Assembly: GCF_006538325.1 (NCBI RefSeq)
Contig: NZ_BJKK01000014.1
Location: forward strand, 52,578 to 116,577
Source: Alteromonas sp. KUL42
GTDB taxonomy: Bacteria; Pseudomonadota; Gammaproteobacteria; Enterobacterales; Alteromonadaceae
Length of the DNA: 64,000 nucleotides
Reading direction: 5' to 3'
Of this stretch, positions 1 through 8,360 are shown one piece after another. A model generated the notes under the pieces. That model was not told the DNA's origin, did not search any database, and saw only the letters and a program-made list of their open reading frames with translations. The number at the start of each line of letters is the position of its first letter. Position 1 is the first letter of the stretch. The translations under genes were made by a program, and so were the position numbers.

Positions 1-534
1 TTTGGTAACTCCCAACAATGGGAGAACTATTTATACGTCTTTGTAGGCACCTTTCTTGGTGGCGCTGTGGTCATCAATAATTCGCTCCTTTCAGGTAGAA
101 CAGGTAATGCGGGTGCTATTGGCTCTTTGCCTTTTTTTGAAGGCCAGGAGCGAAAGCAGCTGATTAACCAATCTTCACTTTATTTATTAGAGCAAAGCCT
201 TAATACAAAGGGTGAACAGGGTAAAAAGGTATATGACTCGACGTCACCCTGGCATTTTCACGAGGCGTCTATAATTGAGTGGGTAAGTGGTGCGGCGAAA
301 GGGCTTGCCCATGCTGCTCAGTGCGCAATGAGCTTGCTCGATTTAGACGGGGTTATTGTCGATGGCGCCATACCACCAGAGATTAAAGAATCACTCATCG
401 TCCAAACACAAGAAGCCATGTTTGCTTTAGATATGCGAGGCATTGCAAGCACCTCTATTTGCAGTGGCACAGTGGGTGCAAATGCACAATCTATAGGGAG
501 TGCAATCCTGCCGCTTTTAGCTAACTATTACTAG
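1..534 (+). CDS. ROK family protein, C-terminal part (gene cut by window edge)
   Basis: The frame is open from base 1, so the 5' part of this gene lies outside the window and 177 codons are visible. The segment GTFLGGAVVINNSLLSG followed by GNAGAIGSLP matches the second half of the ROK (repressor, ORF, kinase) sugar-kinase/regulator fold, where a glycine-rich stretch precedes a GEIGH-like motif. The usual CxCGxxGC zinc motif that follows GEIGH in many ROK proteins is absent here, which fits the subgroup of proteobacterial ROK regulators, but kinase and regulator cannot be told apart without the N-terminus (a regulator would have a helix-turn-helix). The TAG stop is the first three bases of a palindromic repeat element. 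No downstream gene on this strand is close enough to be an operon partner. Confidence 0.75.
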   Translation, partial: FGNSQQWENYLYVFVGTFLGGAVVINNSLLSGRTGNAGAIGSLPFFEGQERKQLINQSSLYLLEQSLNTKGEQGKKVYDSTSPWHFHEASIIEWVSGAAKGLAHAAQCAMSLLDLDGVIVDGAIPPEIKESLIVQTQEAMFALDMRGIASTSICSGTVGANAQSIGSAILPLLANYY

Positions 535-596
535 AGCATGTCGACCTATGTCCGCCTAACGTACGGCGGACGTAAAAACTATCTCAACACGCTCTA
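532..596 (+). repeat. TAGAGC palindromic element, copy A
   Basis: A 65-bp element with imperfect terminal inverted repeats (TAGAGCATGTCGA at the left, TCAACACGCTCTA at the right) and an internal hairpin GTCCGCC / GGCGGAC. Its first three bases are the TAG stop codon of the ROK-family gene. It resembles elements at 11146-11189, 32331-32397 and 47729-47781. Function is unknown; a folded RNA here could protect or end the transcript. Confidence 0.7.
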
Positions 597-618
597 TGCT
601 TTGGGGTATTAATCGCCG

Positions 619-1278
619 CTAACGGGTAACCACGTTTTTCGCACCTTTGATCAACGCTTCTTTATCAATTTTATTTGGTACTTCAACACCTCGACGCGCT
701 GCAGGCCGCGCCTCTATACTGTTTTTCCAACGAATTAAGTTATCTAACCCATCAATACTCACACCAGACCATTCATAGGTTCTAACCCAACACCAATTCG
801 CCATATCGGCAATGGAATAGTCATCAACTAGGTATTCATGGTTCGCCAAATGCCCATCAAGTACAGTGAATAAACGGCGAACTTCGTTCTGATATCTGTC
901 GATAGCAATTTGGATTTTCTCTTCCAAATAACGATGAAACACATTGGCTTGACCCATCATGGGCCCAACGCCTCCCATTTGAAACATCAACCACTGAATG
1001 ACTTTGCTTCTCTCTTTTGCCGATACGGGTAAAAACTGCCCCGTTTTTTCTGCCAGATAAATCATGATGGCGCCAGACTCAAACACAACATGATCATCTT
1101 CGTCCCGATCTACAATAACAGGGATTCTTCCGTTGGGGTTCATCGCCAGAAACTCTGGGGTCTTTTGCTCCCCTTTCATCAAGTTGACGCTGTGCGCTGT
1201 GTAATCTAAACCCATTTCTTCTAGGGCTACCGACGCCTTCCAACCGTTTGGGGTTGCTGCAGTGTATAAATCTATCAT
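619..1278 (-). CDS. Glutathione S-transferase family, YfcG/YghU (Nu-class)-like disulfide-bond oxidoreductase
   Basis: This 219-residue protein has a thioredoxin-fold GST N-domain (about 1-80) followed by an all-helical C-domain (about 90-205). The N-terminus [16 protein letters not shown] and the segments [15 protein letters not shown] and [11 protein letters not shown] are close to E. coli YfcG, a glutathione-dependent disulfide reductase. In that family a Thr-Pro-Asn motif near residue 9 sits at the active site, and TPN is present. It is the second gene of a pair: its ATG overlaps the stop of the upstream GST by one base (TAATG), so the two are translationally coupled. Cytosolic, no signal peptide. 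Substrate is unknown; the YfcG-type assignment is good, an exact orthologue call is not certain. Confidence 0.85.
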   Translation of the reverse strand: MIDLYTAATPNGWKASVALEEMGLDYTAHSVNLMKGEQKTPEFLAMNPNGRIPVIVDRDEDDHVVFESGAIMIYLAEKTGQFLPVSAKERSKVIQWLMFQMGGVGPMMGQANVFHRYLEEKIQIAIDRYQNEVRRLFTVLDGHLANHEYLVDDYSIADMANWCWVRTYEWSGVSIDGLDNLIRWKNSIEARPAARRGVEVPNKIDKEALIKGAKNVVTR

Positions 1279-1886
1279 TAGGCTTTTGCACTCGCTCTGT
1301 TACTTACTGCCTTGTACCAACGGGCAAGGCTAGTTTGTTCTTCTTTTAGTCGAATATCTACAACACGGGCAAAATCAAGAGCACACAATGCAGTAATATC
1401 AGCAATACTAAACGTGTCGCCAGCAATAAACTCTTTTACTGCTAGTCGACGCTCTAAAATATTGAGGTATTTAGACGCGTTGATACCCGCTTCTTTTCCG
1501 TATTCAGGCACTGGAACCATGCGATCTTTAAAATACCCGGTGGTGTGCTGAAAACACATGCCTACCTGCATCATGAAAGCGAATTCAACCTGTCGCTGCC
1601 ACATAGAGATCGTAGCCTTTTCTACGGGGGTTGTGCCCATCAATGGCGGCTCTGGCTGCAATGCTTCAAAGTATGTACAAATAGCATCAGTCTCAGCAAT
1701 GCAAGTTCCATCATCTAGTTCAAGAATAGGGATCTTTCCAAGAGGATTTTTCGCTCGCATTTCAGCAGTCAGGTTTTCGCCTTTTTGGATATCAACTTGA
1801 ACATAATCGACATCAATCCCCTTTTCGGCAAGAAACATGCGAACGCGTCGCGGGTTAGGGGCAGTCTTCGTTTCGTAAATTTTCAT
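1278..1886 (-). CDS. Glutathione S-transferase family protein
   Basis: A 202-residue cytosolic GST. The N-domain runs from [16 protein letters not shown] through [24 protein letters not shown], where the Ile-Pro before a short strand and the Glu-Thr-Asp turn are the standard glutathione-binding positions. The C-domain carries [18 protein letters not shown], the conserved N-capping box region of GSTs. First gene of a two-gene operon with the YfcG-like GST, with overlapping stop and start. Substrate cannot be deduced. The ATG at 1886 is the only sensible start, since the thioredoxin fold begins at residue 2. Confidence 0.85.
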   Translation of the reverse strand: MKIYETKTAPNPRRVRMFLAEKGIDVDYVQVDIQKGENLTAEMRAKNPLGKIPILELDDGTCIAETDAICTYFEALQPEPPLMGTTPVEKATISMWQRQVEFAFMMQVGMCFQHTTGYFKDRMVPVPEYGKEAGINASKYLNILERRLAVKEFIAGDTFSIADITALCALDFARVVDIRLKEEQTSLARWYKAVSNRASAKA

Positions 1887-2234
1887 ACTCTGTCGCTCTC
1901 CACAGGCAGTAAGCGTTTAATTATTATTAAGCTAGATTAGTAATACATGCCAATGCATTCAAATCACTTACGATACCAGTAAGACTATTCAGTCGTTTTA
2001 TGGTTATACCTCTGTGATTCATGTAGCTATGTGGCACTGATTTGGCACTACTTTTCTCTATGGTCGTTCAACAGATTGTTTGTAGGTTTCCTCCCGTACA
2101 TGTGGCAGCTCTTCTTGGCTTTGATAAAGTAAATAAGTTGTTAACATACATCACTGCATGTCACTATGACGCAATCTGATAAATAGAAAATCCATAACAA
2201 AAACAGCGAAACAATAATAATAACTGAGGGAATT
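1887..2234. other. Intergenic region between divergent GST pair and 3-keto-glycoside operon
   Basis: 348 bp with no credible gene. It must hold the promoters of two divergent operons. The ribosome site of the downstream operon (GAGGG, 5 bases before the ATG at 2235) is clear. A weak sigma-54-like pair of elements (TGGCAC, then TGGCA 11 bases further on) sits at 2032-2047. No operator palindrome was recognised. Confidence 0.5.
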
Positions 2235-2933
2235 ATGAAAGCGCTTACCACCATTGCGACACTCTTTCTGCTAAGTAGTGTCGTTACAACAACACTGGCA
2301 CAGGACAATACACTGAGTACACAGGAAAAGGCCGAAGGCTGGAGTCTCCTGTTCGACGGTAAAACCATGTCTCATTGGCGCAACTTCAAACAACAAGGCC
2401 TCAACGACGGCTGGGTTATCGATAGTGGTGCGATGAAACTGACCAAAGCGGGTGCGGGCGACATTATCACCAAAGACAAATACACCGATTTTGAATTCAC
2501 TATTGATTGGAAGATTTCTGAGGGTGGCAACAGTGGCATTTTGCTGCTTGCTGACGAGCAAGGCGACCATGTGTACTCTCACGCGCCGGAGGTACAGATC
2601 CTCGATAACGAAAAAGCGCACGACAATAAAATTGATACCCATTTGGCTGGTTCTCTTTACGACATGGTAGCGGTACATAAATCTGCGCAAAAGCCTGCGG
2701 GTGAATGGAATACTACACGAGTACATTTAAAAGATGGGCTATTGCAGGTATGGCAAAACGACGTAATGACAACCAACCTAGTAATGGGTAGTTCAACTTG
2801 GAATAAGCTGGTAGCGGCCAGTAAATTTGCTACTTGGGATGGCTTTGGCGCGAACGAATCAGGGCATTTTGGCTTGCAGGATCACGGCAATGTAGTGTGG
2901 TTTAAGAACATTAAAGTGAGGGAGTTGAAGTAA
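2235..2933 (+). CDS. Periplasmic DUF1080 (3-keto-glycoside/3-keto-disaccharide hydrolase family) protein
   Basis: A 232-residue secreted protein: signal peptide at 1-22 (cleavage likely after TTLA) followed by one DUF1080 domain. Family hallmarks visible are GWSLLFDGKTMSHW near the start of the mature protein, the GNSGILL segment, PEVQILDNE in the middle and the C-terminal strand GHFGLQDHGNVVWFKNIKVREL. DUF1080 members have been shown to cleave 3-keto-glycosides, so the expected role is to split the glycosidic bond after C3 oxidation. Its last base overlaps the next start (TAATG) with a GMC dehydrogenase, the enzyme that would make the keto sugar. The start is supported by GAGGG five bases upstream. 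Confidence 0.88.
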   Translation: MKALTTIATLFLLSSVVTTTLAQDNTLSTQEKAEGWSLLFDGKTMSHWRNFKQQGLNDGWVIDSGAMKLTKAGAGDIITKDKYTDFEFTIDWKISEGGNSGILLLADEQGDHVYSHAPEVQILDNEKAHDNKIDTHLAGSLYDMVAVHKSAQKPAGEWNTTRVHLKDGLLQVWQNDVMTTNLVMGSSTWNKLVAASKFATWDGFGANESGHFGLQDHGNVVWFKNIKVRELK

Positions 2934-4612
2934 TGGATGATTTTGATTACCACGCCGTTGTGGTTGGTTCAGGTGCCGGTGGTGCAATGGCTGCTTATGA
3001 GCTAACGCGCCAAGGCATAAAGGTTCTGCTGCTCGAAGCGGGACGAGATTACGACCCGAAAACTGAAACTCCCATGTTTAAGACCAATCATGAGGCACCA
3101 CTACTAGGAAGCAGCAACAAGGATAAGAATTTCGGTTTTTACGATGCAACTGTCGATGGCGGCTGGCAAGTACCGGATGAACCTTACACCACGGCAGAAG
3201 GTTCTGAATTCATGTGGTGGCGTGCCCGTATGCTCGGTGGTCGAACGAATCACTGGGGGCGTTACTCTTTGCGCTTTTCACATCATGACTTTAAAGGTAA
3301 AAGCCGTGATGGTTTGGGCGCAGACTGGCCATTCGAATATGATGACATTGCCCCGTGGTATGATAAAACGGAAAAGCTTGTTGGTGTATGTGGCGCAAAT
3401 ACGGACCATGAAGACATGCCGCACTCTGCGCCTGGCGTTTTACAAGAACCACCTAAGCCGCGGGTCACAGAATTATTAGTTGCTGCCGCTGCGGGAAAAG
3501 AAGGGATCCGTGCGGTTCCCATGCATCGTGCGGTGCTAACAAAGTCTCAAGATATTCGCCAAAAGTGCTTTTATGCCACGCCATGTGGTCACGGCTGTTC
3601 TATAGGTGCAGCATTTCAAACCACCACATCACTGATCCCACTGGCTAAACAAACGGGTAATCTTAAAGTGATAACTGATGCCATGGTCAGAACCGTTGAT
3701 ACCGATAGCGATGGTCAGGTTACAGGCCTTACTTATGTCGACAAAAACACAGGAAAAGACATCAAGTTATTATCGAAAGTGGTCATTCTGGCTGCCAGTT
3801 CTTGTGAATCGGCCCGTATTCTTCTGAATTCAAAAACGGATGTGCATCCAGCAGGCTTGGCAAACTCCAGTGGTCAGGTAGGTCGTAATTTGATGGATTC
3901 TACCGGTGCAGGTATTGGCGCATACATACCAGCGTTGCGTAACCGCCCTCGTTATAACGAAGATGGTCACACGGCCAATCACTTATTTATTCCTTGGTGG
4001 GGTCATGATGCGCAAGCCAAAGGCGAACTGGATTTCCCTCGAGGCTATCACTTTGAGATTGGCAGCGGCTTTCGCGAGCCAGGCTCTTGGGTTGCAGGTG
4101 ACTTTCAAGGCTATGGGTTGTCGGTAAAAGAGGAAGCACGTGCTGCTTACGGTAGCTACATCAGTTTCGCGCTACGTGGCGAAATGCTACCTAATGACGA
4201 CTGCTATATGGAAATTGATGACGAGGTGACTGATAAGTGGGGCATTCCGGTGGCCAAATTCCATTGGAAATTTTCAGAACATGAAATAAACCAAGTGAAA
4301 CACGGCCTGGAAACAGCGAAAAAGATTTTCGCCAATATGGGCGCTGATGTAGGTGATCTGCCTGCCCCCGAAGATGCCATTCTTAAAGGTGGGCAGATTA
4401 TTCATGAAGTCGGTGCCACACGTATGGGAGAAGACCCAGCCGACTCGGTTACCAACCAATGGGGACAAACCTGGGATTGCCCTAACCTGTTTGTAATGGA
4501 CGCCGGTACTTTTGCCTCTAATCCGCACAAGAACTGCACCCTGACCATATTAACTTTGGCTATGCGCAACGCCGATTGGTTAGCAGGGCAAATCAAACAA
4601 GGAGCGCTTTAA
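2933..4612 (+). CDS. GMC-family FAD-dependent dehydrogenase, probable glycoside 3-dehydrogenase large subunit
   Basis: A 559-residue flavoprotein of the glucose-methanol-choline oxidoreductase family. The FAD-binding GSGAGG motif is at residues 12-17, the ribityl region LLLEAGRDYD follows, and the GMC segment LGGRTNHWGR is near residue 103. The C-terminus has EVGATRMG and then NPHKNCTLTI, where His532 and the following Asn fill the catalytic base positions. There is no own signal peptide; in LacA/LacC-type and fructose-dehydrogenase complexes the large subunit is carried out by the Tat-signal small subunit, which is encoded next. Gene order (DUF1080 hydrolase, GMC, subunit 3) suggests oxidation of a sugar C3-OH. 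Other GMC substrates are possible. Confidence 0.85.
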   Translation: MDDFDYHAVVVGSGAGGAMAAYELTRQGIKVLLLEAGRDYDPKTETPMFKTNHEAPLLGSSNKDKNFGFYDATVDGGWQVPDEPYTTAEGSEFMWWRARMLGGRTNHWGRYSLRFSHHDFKGKSRDGLGADWPFEYDDIAPWYDKTEKLVGVCGANTDHEDMPHSAPGVLQEPPKPRVTELLVAAAAGKEGIRAVPMHRAVLTKSQDIRQKCFYATPCGHGCSIGAAFQTTTSLIPLAKQTGNLKVITDAMVRTVDTDSDGQVTGLTYVDKNTGKDIKLLSKVVILAASSCESARILLNSKTDVHPAGLANSSGQVGRNLMDSTGAGIGAYIPALRNRPRYNEDGHTANHLFIPWWGHDAQAKGELDFPRGYHFEIGSGFREPGSWVAGDFQGYGLSVKEEARAAYGSYISFALRGEMLPNDDCYMEIDDEVTDKWGIPVAKFHWKFSEHEINQVKHGLETAKKIFANMGADVGDLPAPEDAILKGGQIIHEVGATRMGEDPADSVTNQWGQTWDCPNLFVMDAGTFASNPHKNCTLTILTLAMRNADWLAGQIKQGAL

Positions 4613-4613
4613 G

Positions 4614-5369
4614 ATGAGTAACAACAATCAACAGCGCATTTATGTACCACAGATGTCTCGCCGAGATTCCCTTAAATGGTTAGGCGCACTGGCCGCAACA
4701 ACTGCGGTTCCAGGCTTGGTAGCATGCTCTGATGCCGTACCGGTAAAACAAACCACTGGCACGATTACAGGTCACTGGCCAGAATTGAAACTTACGCCAA
4801 TATCGGCAGCAGGTTATGGTACTGACCCGAATTTGATCATGCCACCTGCTACGCCTTGGCCACGCACGCTTACGACTGCGCAATTAGATACTGTAGCAGT
4901 GCTCTGCGACTGGATCATCCCAAGTGAAGGCAGTAATCCTTCAGCCACACAGGTTAAAGTACCTGATGTAATTGATGAGTGGGTTAGTGCACCTTACGAT
5001 GGTCAGCAACGCGACAGAGAAACTATTTTTCACCTTCTAGCATGGCTTGACGATGAAGCTAAATTACATGGCGCAAAAAGTTTTATTGCACTGACAGATG
5101 AAAAGCAGCAATCCATACTGGACGCCATCGCCACTCGCGACGACAACATACAGGGGGCATATACTCGCCCTGCCGATGCATTTTCCCGTTACCGTGCATT
5201 AGTGTTGGCTGGATATTTCAGCTCGCCACAAGGCAGAAAGGATATTGGTTTTAAAGGTAACGTAGCCATTGGCGGCGATTACCCAGGGCCAAGCGAAGAA
5301 GCTAGGGCGCATATTAACAAGGTAATCGATGATCTTGGTTTAAGTGAGTACGCTTATCCAGATTATTGA
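4614..5369 (+). CDS. Gluconate 2-dehydrogenase subunit 3 family protein (small subunit of the GMC dehydrogenase)
   Basis: 251 residues. The N-terminus has a twin-arginine-type signal (SRRDSLKWLGALAATTA) with a lipobox-like LVAC at Cys38, so the protein is probably Tat-exported and possibly lipid-anchored. The body (about 75-240) matches the gluconate 2-dehydrogenase subunit 3 family, for example LCDWIIPSEGSNPSA and the late GYFSSPQGRKDIGF. Such subunits bind and escort the FAD large subunit. The gene follows the GMC gene after one base, so they are co-translated. No cytochrome c subunit, which usually completes this complex, is encoded nearby. A strong terminator follows. Confidence 0.85.
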   Translation: MSNNNQQRIYVPQMSRRDSLKWLGALAATTAVPGLVACSDAVPVKQTTGTITGHWPELKLTPISAAGYGTDPNLIMPPATPWPRTLTTAQLDTVAVLCDWIIPSEGSNPSATQVKVPDVIDEWVSAPYDGQQRDRETIFHLLAWLDDEAKLHGAKSFIALTDEKQQSILDAIATRDDNIQGAYTRPADAFSRYRALVLAGYFSSPQGRKDIGFKGNVAIGGDYPGPSEEARAHINKVIDDLGLSEYAYPDY

Positions 5370-5378
5370 TTCTGAATC

Positions 5379-5457
5379 AAAAAACCCTGCTTGCTTTAAG
5401 TGCTCGCTTTATATGAAAGCTTAATATGAGCACTTCATTGTTCCTGCAGGTTTTTTT
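5379..5457 (+). terminator. Long two-tier terminator after the 3-keto-glycoside operon
   Basis: An outer stem (CCTGC at 5386-5390 with GCAGG at 5446-5450) encloses an inner perfect stem AAGTGCTC (5398-5405) / GAGCACTT (5428-5435). The structure is preceded by a run of A and followed by seven T, so it can work in both directions and also closes the convergent ubiG-like gene. Confidence 0.75.
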
Positions 5458-5590
5458 CACCTTTTTGACTATAGCCCACATGAACCGTCGCCACTTTCAC
5501 CGTAGACCAAGTAAGGCCCGACATTCGCGTACATTTCTGCGAGAGCTATAACTAAAACCAATTAGCAAAGGTCAGCACAATCTAAAAACC

Positions 5591-6343
5591 TCAGCGTTTT
5601 CGTGCGTAAGCTTGAATGTAGTTAACGGCAAGGCTCGATGTAGGTTTCCATTTTCCACTCAGCGGATTAAGTTTCAGCCCCTCTTCGTAGCACAATGAGA
5701 ATTCGTCACCAACCCAATGATTAAGCGTTTGAGGTGTCACAAATTTTTTCCAATCATGGGTTCCTACAGGCAAATAACGCATCACGTATTCTGCGCCGAC
5801 AATCGCGATAACAAAGCTTTTCAGGGTTTTATTTAAGGTAGCAAGGACAAGCAAGCCACCCGGTGCAACCAAAGCTTTGCAGTCTTCTATCAAACCCTGT
5901 TGATCAGGTACATGTTCCACCACTTCTGCGTTTATAACTACATCAAACTGTTTACCTTCAGCCACCATTTCGCTAGATAGCATATGCCTGTAGTCTACAT
6001 TTATATTTTGTTTTTCTGCATGACGAGTAGCGACTTCTACGCTTACCGCACTGGCGTCTATACCTGTCACCTGCGCCCCCAATTGAGCAAGTGGCTCGCT
6101 AATCAAACCACCACCGCTGCCAATATCAACAATAGAAAGTGTGTTATACCCATCCGTACTGTGATTAATACCAAAATGCCTATCTATTATGCTTTTGATA
6201 ATACTCAATCGAGCTTGATTAAAGGCAAGTGCCGTTTTGTACTGGCCATTTGGGTCCCACCAGCTTTCTGCAAGTGCATCAAATCGAGCTACTTCTTCAT
6301 TTGATACATTAAGCTTTGCCGATTTGCGGCTTTTATCGAGCAT
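5591..6343 (-). CDS. UbiG-like SAM-dependent O-methyltransferase (ubiquinone biosynthesis type)
   Basis: A 250-residue class I methyltransferase. Motif I VDIGSGGGLISEPLAQLGA and the acidic GIDAS loop bind S-adenosylmethionine. The UbiG-specific features are the early FDALAESWWDPNG, the VVEHVPD stretch, and KTLKSFVIAIVGAEYVMRYLP plus THDWKKFVTP, which include the membrane-contact region of UbiG. UbiG carries out both O-methylations of coenzyme Q synthesis. The sequence is somewhat divergent after WWDPNG (QYKTALAFNQ instead of the usual FKPLHxxNPLR), so it may be a second copy rather than the housekeeping UbiG, which in relatives often lies near gyrA. Transcribed alone, divergent from DUF2237. 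Confidence 0.75.
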   Translation of the reverse strand: MLDKSRKSAKLNVSNEEVARFDALAESWWDPNGQYKTALAFNQARLSIIKSIIDRHFGINHSTDGYNTLSIVDIGSGGGLISEPLAQLGAQVTGIDASAVSVEVATRHAEKQNINVDYRHMLSSEMVAEGKQFDVVINAEVVEHVPDQQGLIEDCKALVAPGGLLVLATLNKTLKSFVIAIVGAEYVMRYLPVGTHDWKKFVTPQTLNHWVGDEFSLCYEEGLKLNPLSGKWKPTSSLAVNYIQAYARKR

Positions 6344-6485
6344 CTGTTTTTATCTCCATTGCTTACACTGTGTGTCACAATTCGCTTTATATTCAAAGTG
6401 ACGCCATGAAATACCGCAAAATAGTATTTATAACCTAAATATTGTTATTCTTAGATATATTACGTAGTCGTGGAGGTATTCGATT

Positions 6486-6845
6486 TTGGCCAATGCAAAA
6501 AATGTCTATGGACGTCCGCTTCAATTATGCTGTGGTAATACAGGGTTCACACGAGAGGGCTTTTGTTATGTTCCCGATGCAGACATTGGCAACCATAGTG
6601 TATGCGCCGTTGTGACAGATGAATTTCTACAGTTTTCGTTACGACAGGGAAATGACTTAATAACGCCATGGCCGAGTATGGAGTTTCCGGGGCTACTAGC
6701 AGGGGACAGGTGGTGCCTATGCGCAGCGCGTTGGCTACAAGCTTATGAAGCAGGCGTAGCGCCCAAGATACGCCTAGAGGCGACCCATGAAAAAGCGTTA
6801 GATATCATTCCGCTTGCCCTACTAGAAGAATACGCGGCTGATTAG
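6486..6845 (+). CDS. DUF2237 family protein
   Basis: A 119-residue cytosolic protein of the uncharacterised DUF2237 family. The conserved Cys-rich segments are visible: NVYGRPLQLCCGNTGFTREGFC, DEFLQFSLRQGNDL and GDRWCLCAARW, giving five conserved cysteines or Trp-Cys pairs that could bind a metal. The start is TTG at 6486: GGAGG at 6472-6476 lies nine bases upstream, the next codons (MANAKNVYG) fit the family, and no in-frame ATG precedes the conserved region. Function unknown. It ends with a palindrome GCGGCT/AGCCGC over its stop codon. Confidence 0.85.
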   Translation: MANAKNVYGRPLQLCCGNTGFTREGFCYVPDADIGNHSVCAVVTDEFLQFSLRQGNDLITPWPSMEFPGLLAGDRWCLCAARWLQAYEAGVAPKIRLEATHEKALDIIPLALLEEYAAD

Positions 6846-6894
6846 CCGCGCCAGTATATAATCGACGCGACTTTTTAGCACATACATCACATAT

Positions 6895-8325
6895 TTACTG
6901 TGGTGTGCGTATGACCATTAGACGGGTTTCGGTCATATCTTCAATAGCATATCGAATACCTTCACGTCCTAGGCCTGAGTCTTTAACACCGCCATAGGGC
7001 ATGTTGTCTACGCGCCAGCTTGGTACGTCGCCTATGACTACGCCACCAACGTCTAGCACGTCCCATGCTTTATGGGCTTTATAGATATCTCGCGTAAAGA
7101 TACCCGCTTGTAAACCATAGCGGCTGTTGTTGACTTCTTCGAGGGCATCATCGTAGTTATCAAATGGCTCTAGGATGGATAAAGGCCCAAATGCTTCTTC
7201 GGCACTGGCATCACATTCCTTAGGTACATTTTCCATTACGGTGGCTTCTAGCATTGCGCCATCTCGCGTGCCACCACAAAGCACAGTCGCGCCCTGTTCT
7301 TTTGCCTCTTCAATCCATCCGTGCAAACGAGATGCTTCACTTTCAGATATCATTGGCCCAATAAACGTATCTTCATTGAACGGGTCGCCTGATACTAACG
7401 CACTGACTTTCTGTACATAACGTGTTTTAAAGGTATCGTAAATGCTGCGGTGCACCAACAAGCGCTGCACACTGATGCAACTTTGCCCTGATTGGTAATA
7501 GGCACCAACGATGGCACGCTCAATAGCATCGTCGATATCAGCATCTTCATCGACAATACACGCAGCGTTTCCGCCTAGCTCGAGTACTACAGGCTTCTTG
7601 CCCGCTTTGGCTTTCAATGCCCAACCTACATCCGGTGACCCTGTAAAGCTCAATAGTTTCAGTCTGTCATCGGTGGTAAATAAGTCGGCCCCATCTCGGC
7701 TGCAAGGCAATATAGAAAACGCACCTTTAGGCAAATCAGTTTCAGCGAGGATCTCACCAATAATCAACGCGCCAATGGGGGTTCGTGATGCCGGTTTAAG
7801 CACAAATGTACACCCAGCAGCAATCGCTGGTGCCACTTTGTGTGCGGCTAAATTAAGCGGGAAGTTGAAAGGTGAAATAAAAGAGCAAGGACCGATAGGC
7901 ACCTTTTTCGTCATGCCCTGATAACCTTTAGCCCGTGCTGAAATCTCTAAATTAACCACTTCACCATTAATACGCACCGATTCTTCAGCAGCAATTTTGA
8001 AGGTATCTATTAGACGACTCACTTCACCTTTGGCATCTTTGATTGGTTTACCCGCTTCTATACACAATGCGTGGGCAAGTTCATCTGCACGCTCTGTAAA
8101 GCGCTTAACACAATATTCCAATACGGCTTGTCTCTCATACGGAGCCATCGCTGTCATCGCTGGCTGAGCTTGCTCCGCAGCGGCAATCGCTTTATCTATT
8201 GTTTCAGCATCAGCTACCGCCACTCTTGTGGCAACTTCGCCTGTGTACTTGTTAGTAACATCAAGATCGGTATTGGCATAGTACGCTTCGCTGGCTAAGT
8301 AATAAGGATAGCTATCCTTTAACAT
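6895..8325 (-). CDS. NAD(P)-dependent aldehyde dehydrogenase
   Basis: 476 residues, a full-length aldehyde dehydrogenase superfamily member. The substrate/cofactor entrance motif SPFNFPLN is near residue 150, the catalytic Glu sits in LELGGNAA, and the catalytic Cys lies in QSGQSCISVQRLLV. EEAFGPL and GGVKDSGLGREG near the end complete the active site. It belongs to the GapN/lactaldehyde-dehydrogenase-like branch rather than betaine aldehyde dehydrogenases, judging from overall motif style, but the substrate is not determined. The ribosome site AAAGGAG precedes the ATG by eight bases. It is downstream of an acetolactate-synthase-like gene with a 35-bp gap, so the aldehyde may derive from that enzyme's chemistry. 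Confidence 0.88.
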   Translation of the reverse strand: MLKDSYPYYLASEAYYANTDLDVTNKYTGEVATRVAVADAETIDKAIAAAEQAQPAMTAMAPYERQAVLEYCVKRFTERADELAHALCIEAGKPIKDAKGEVSRLIDTFKIAAEESVRINGEVVNLEISARAKGYQGMTKKVPIGPCSFISPFNFPLNLAAHKVAPAIAAGCTFVLKPASRTPIGALIIGEILAETDLPKGAFSILPCSRDGADLFTTDDRLKLLSFTGSPDVGWALKAKAGKKPVVLELGGNAACIVDEDADIDDAIERAIVGAYYQSGQSCISVQRLLVHRSIYDTFKTRYVQKVSALVSGDPFNEDTFIGPMISESEASRLHGWIEEAKEQGATVLCGGTRDGAMLEATVMENVPKECDASAEEAFGPLSILEPFDNYDDALEEVNNSRYGLQAGIFTRDIYKAHKAWDVLDVGGVVIGDVPSWRVDNMPYGGVKDSGLGREGIRYAIEDMTETRLMVIRTPQ

Positions 8326-8360
8326 AATTCGGCTCCTTTCAGTTGTCTTTGCATCTGTTT

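Noticed and set aside
2271..2726. 151-residue open frame opposite the DUF1080 gene
   Set aside because: Antisense shadow without recognisable domain or ribosome site.
7511..7921. 136-residue open frame opposite the aldehyde dehydrogenase
   Set aside because: Low-complexity Ser/Ala/Pro composition typical of an antisense shadow.
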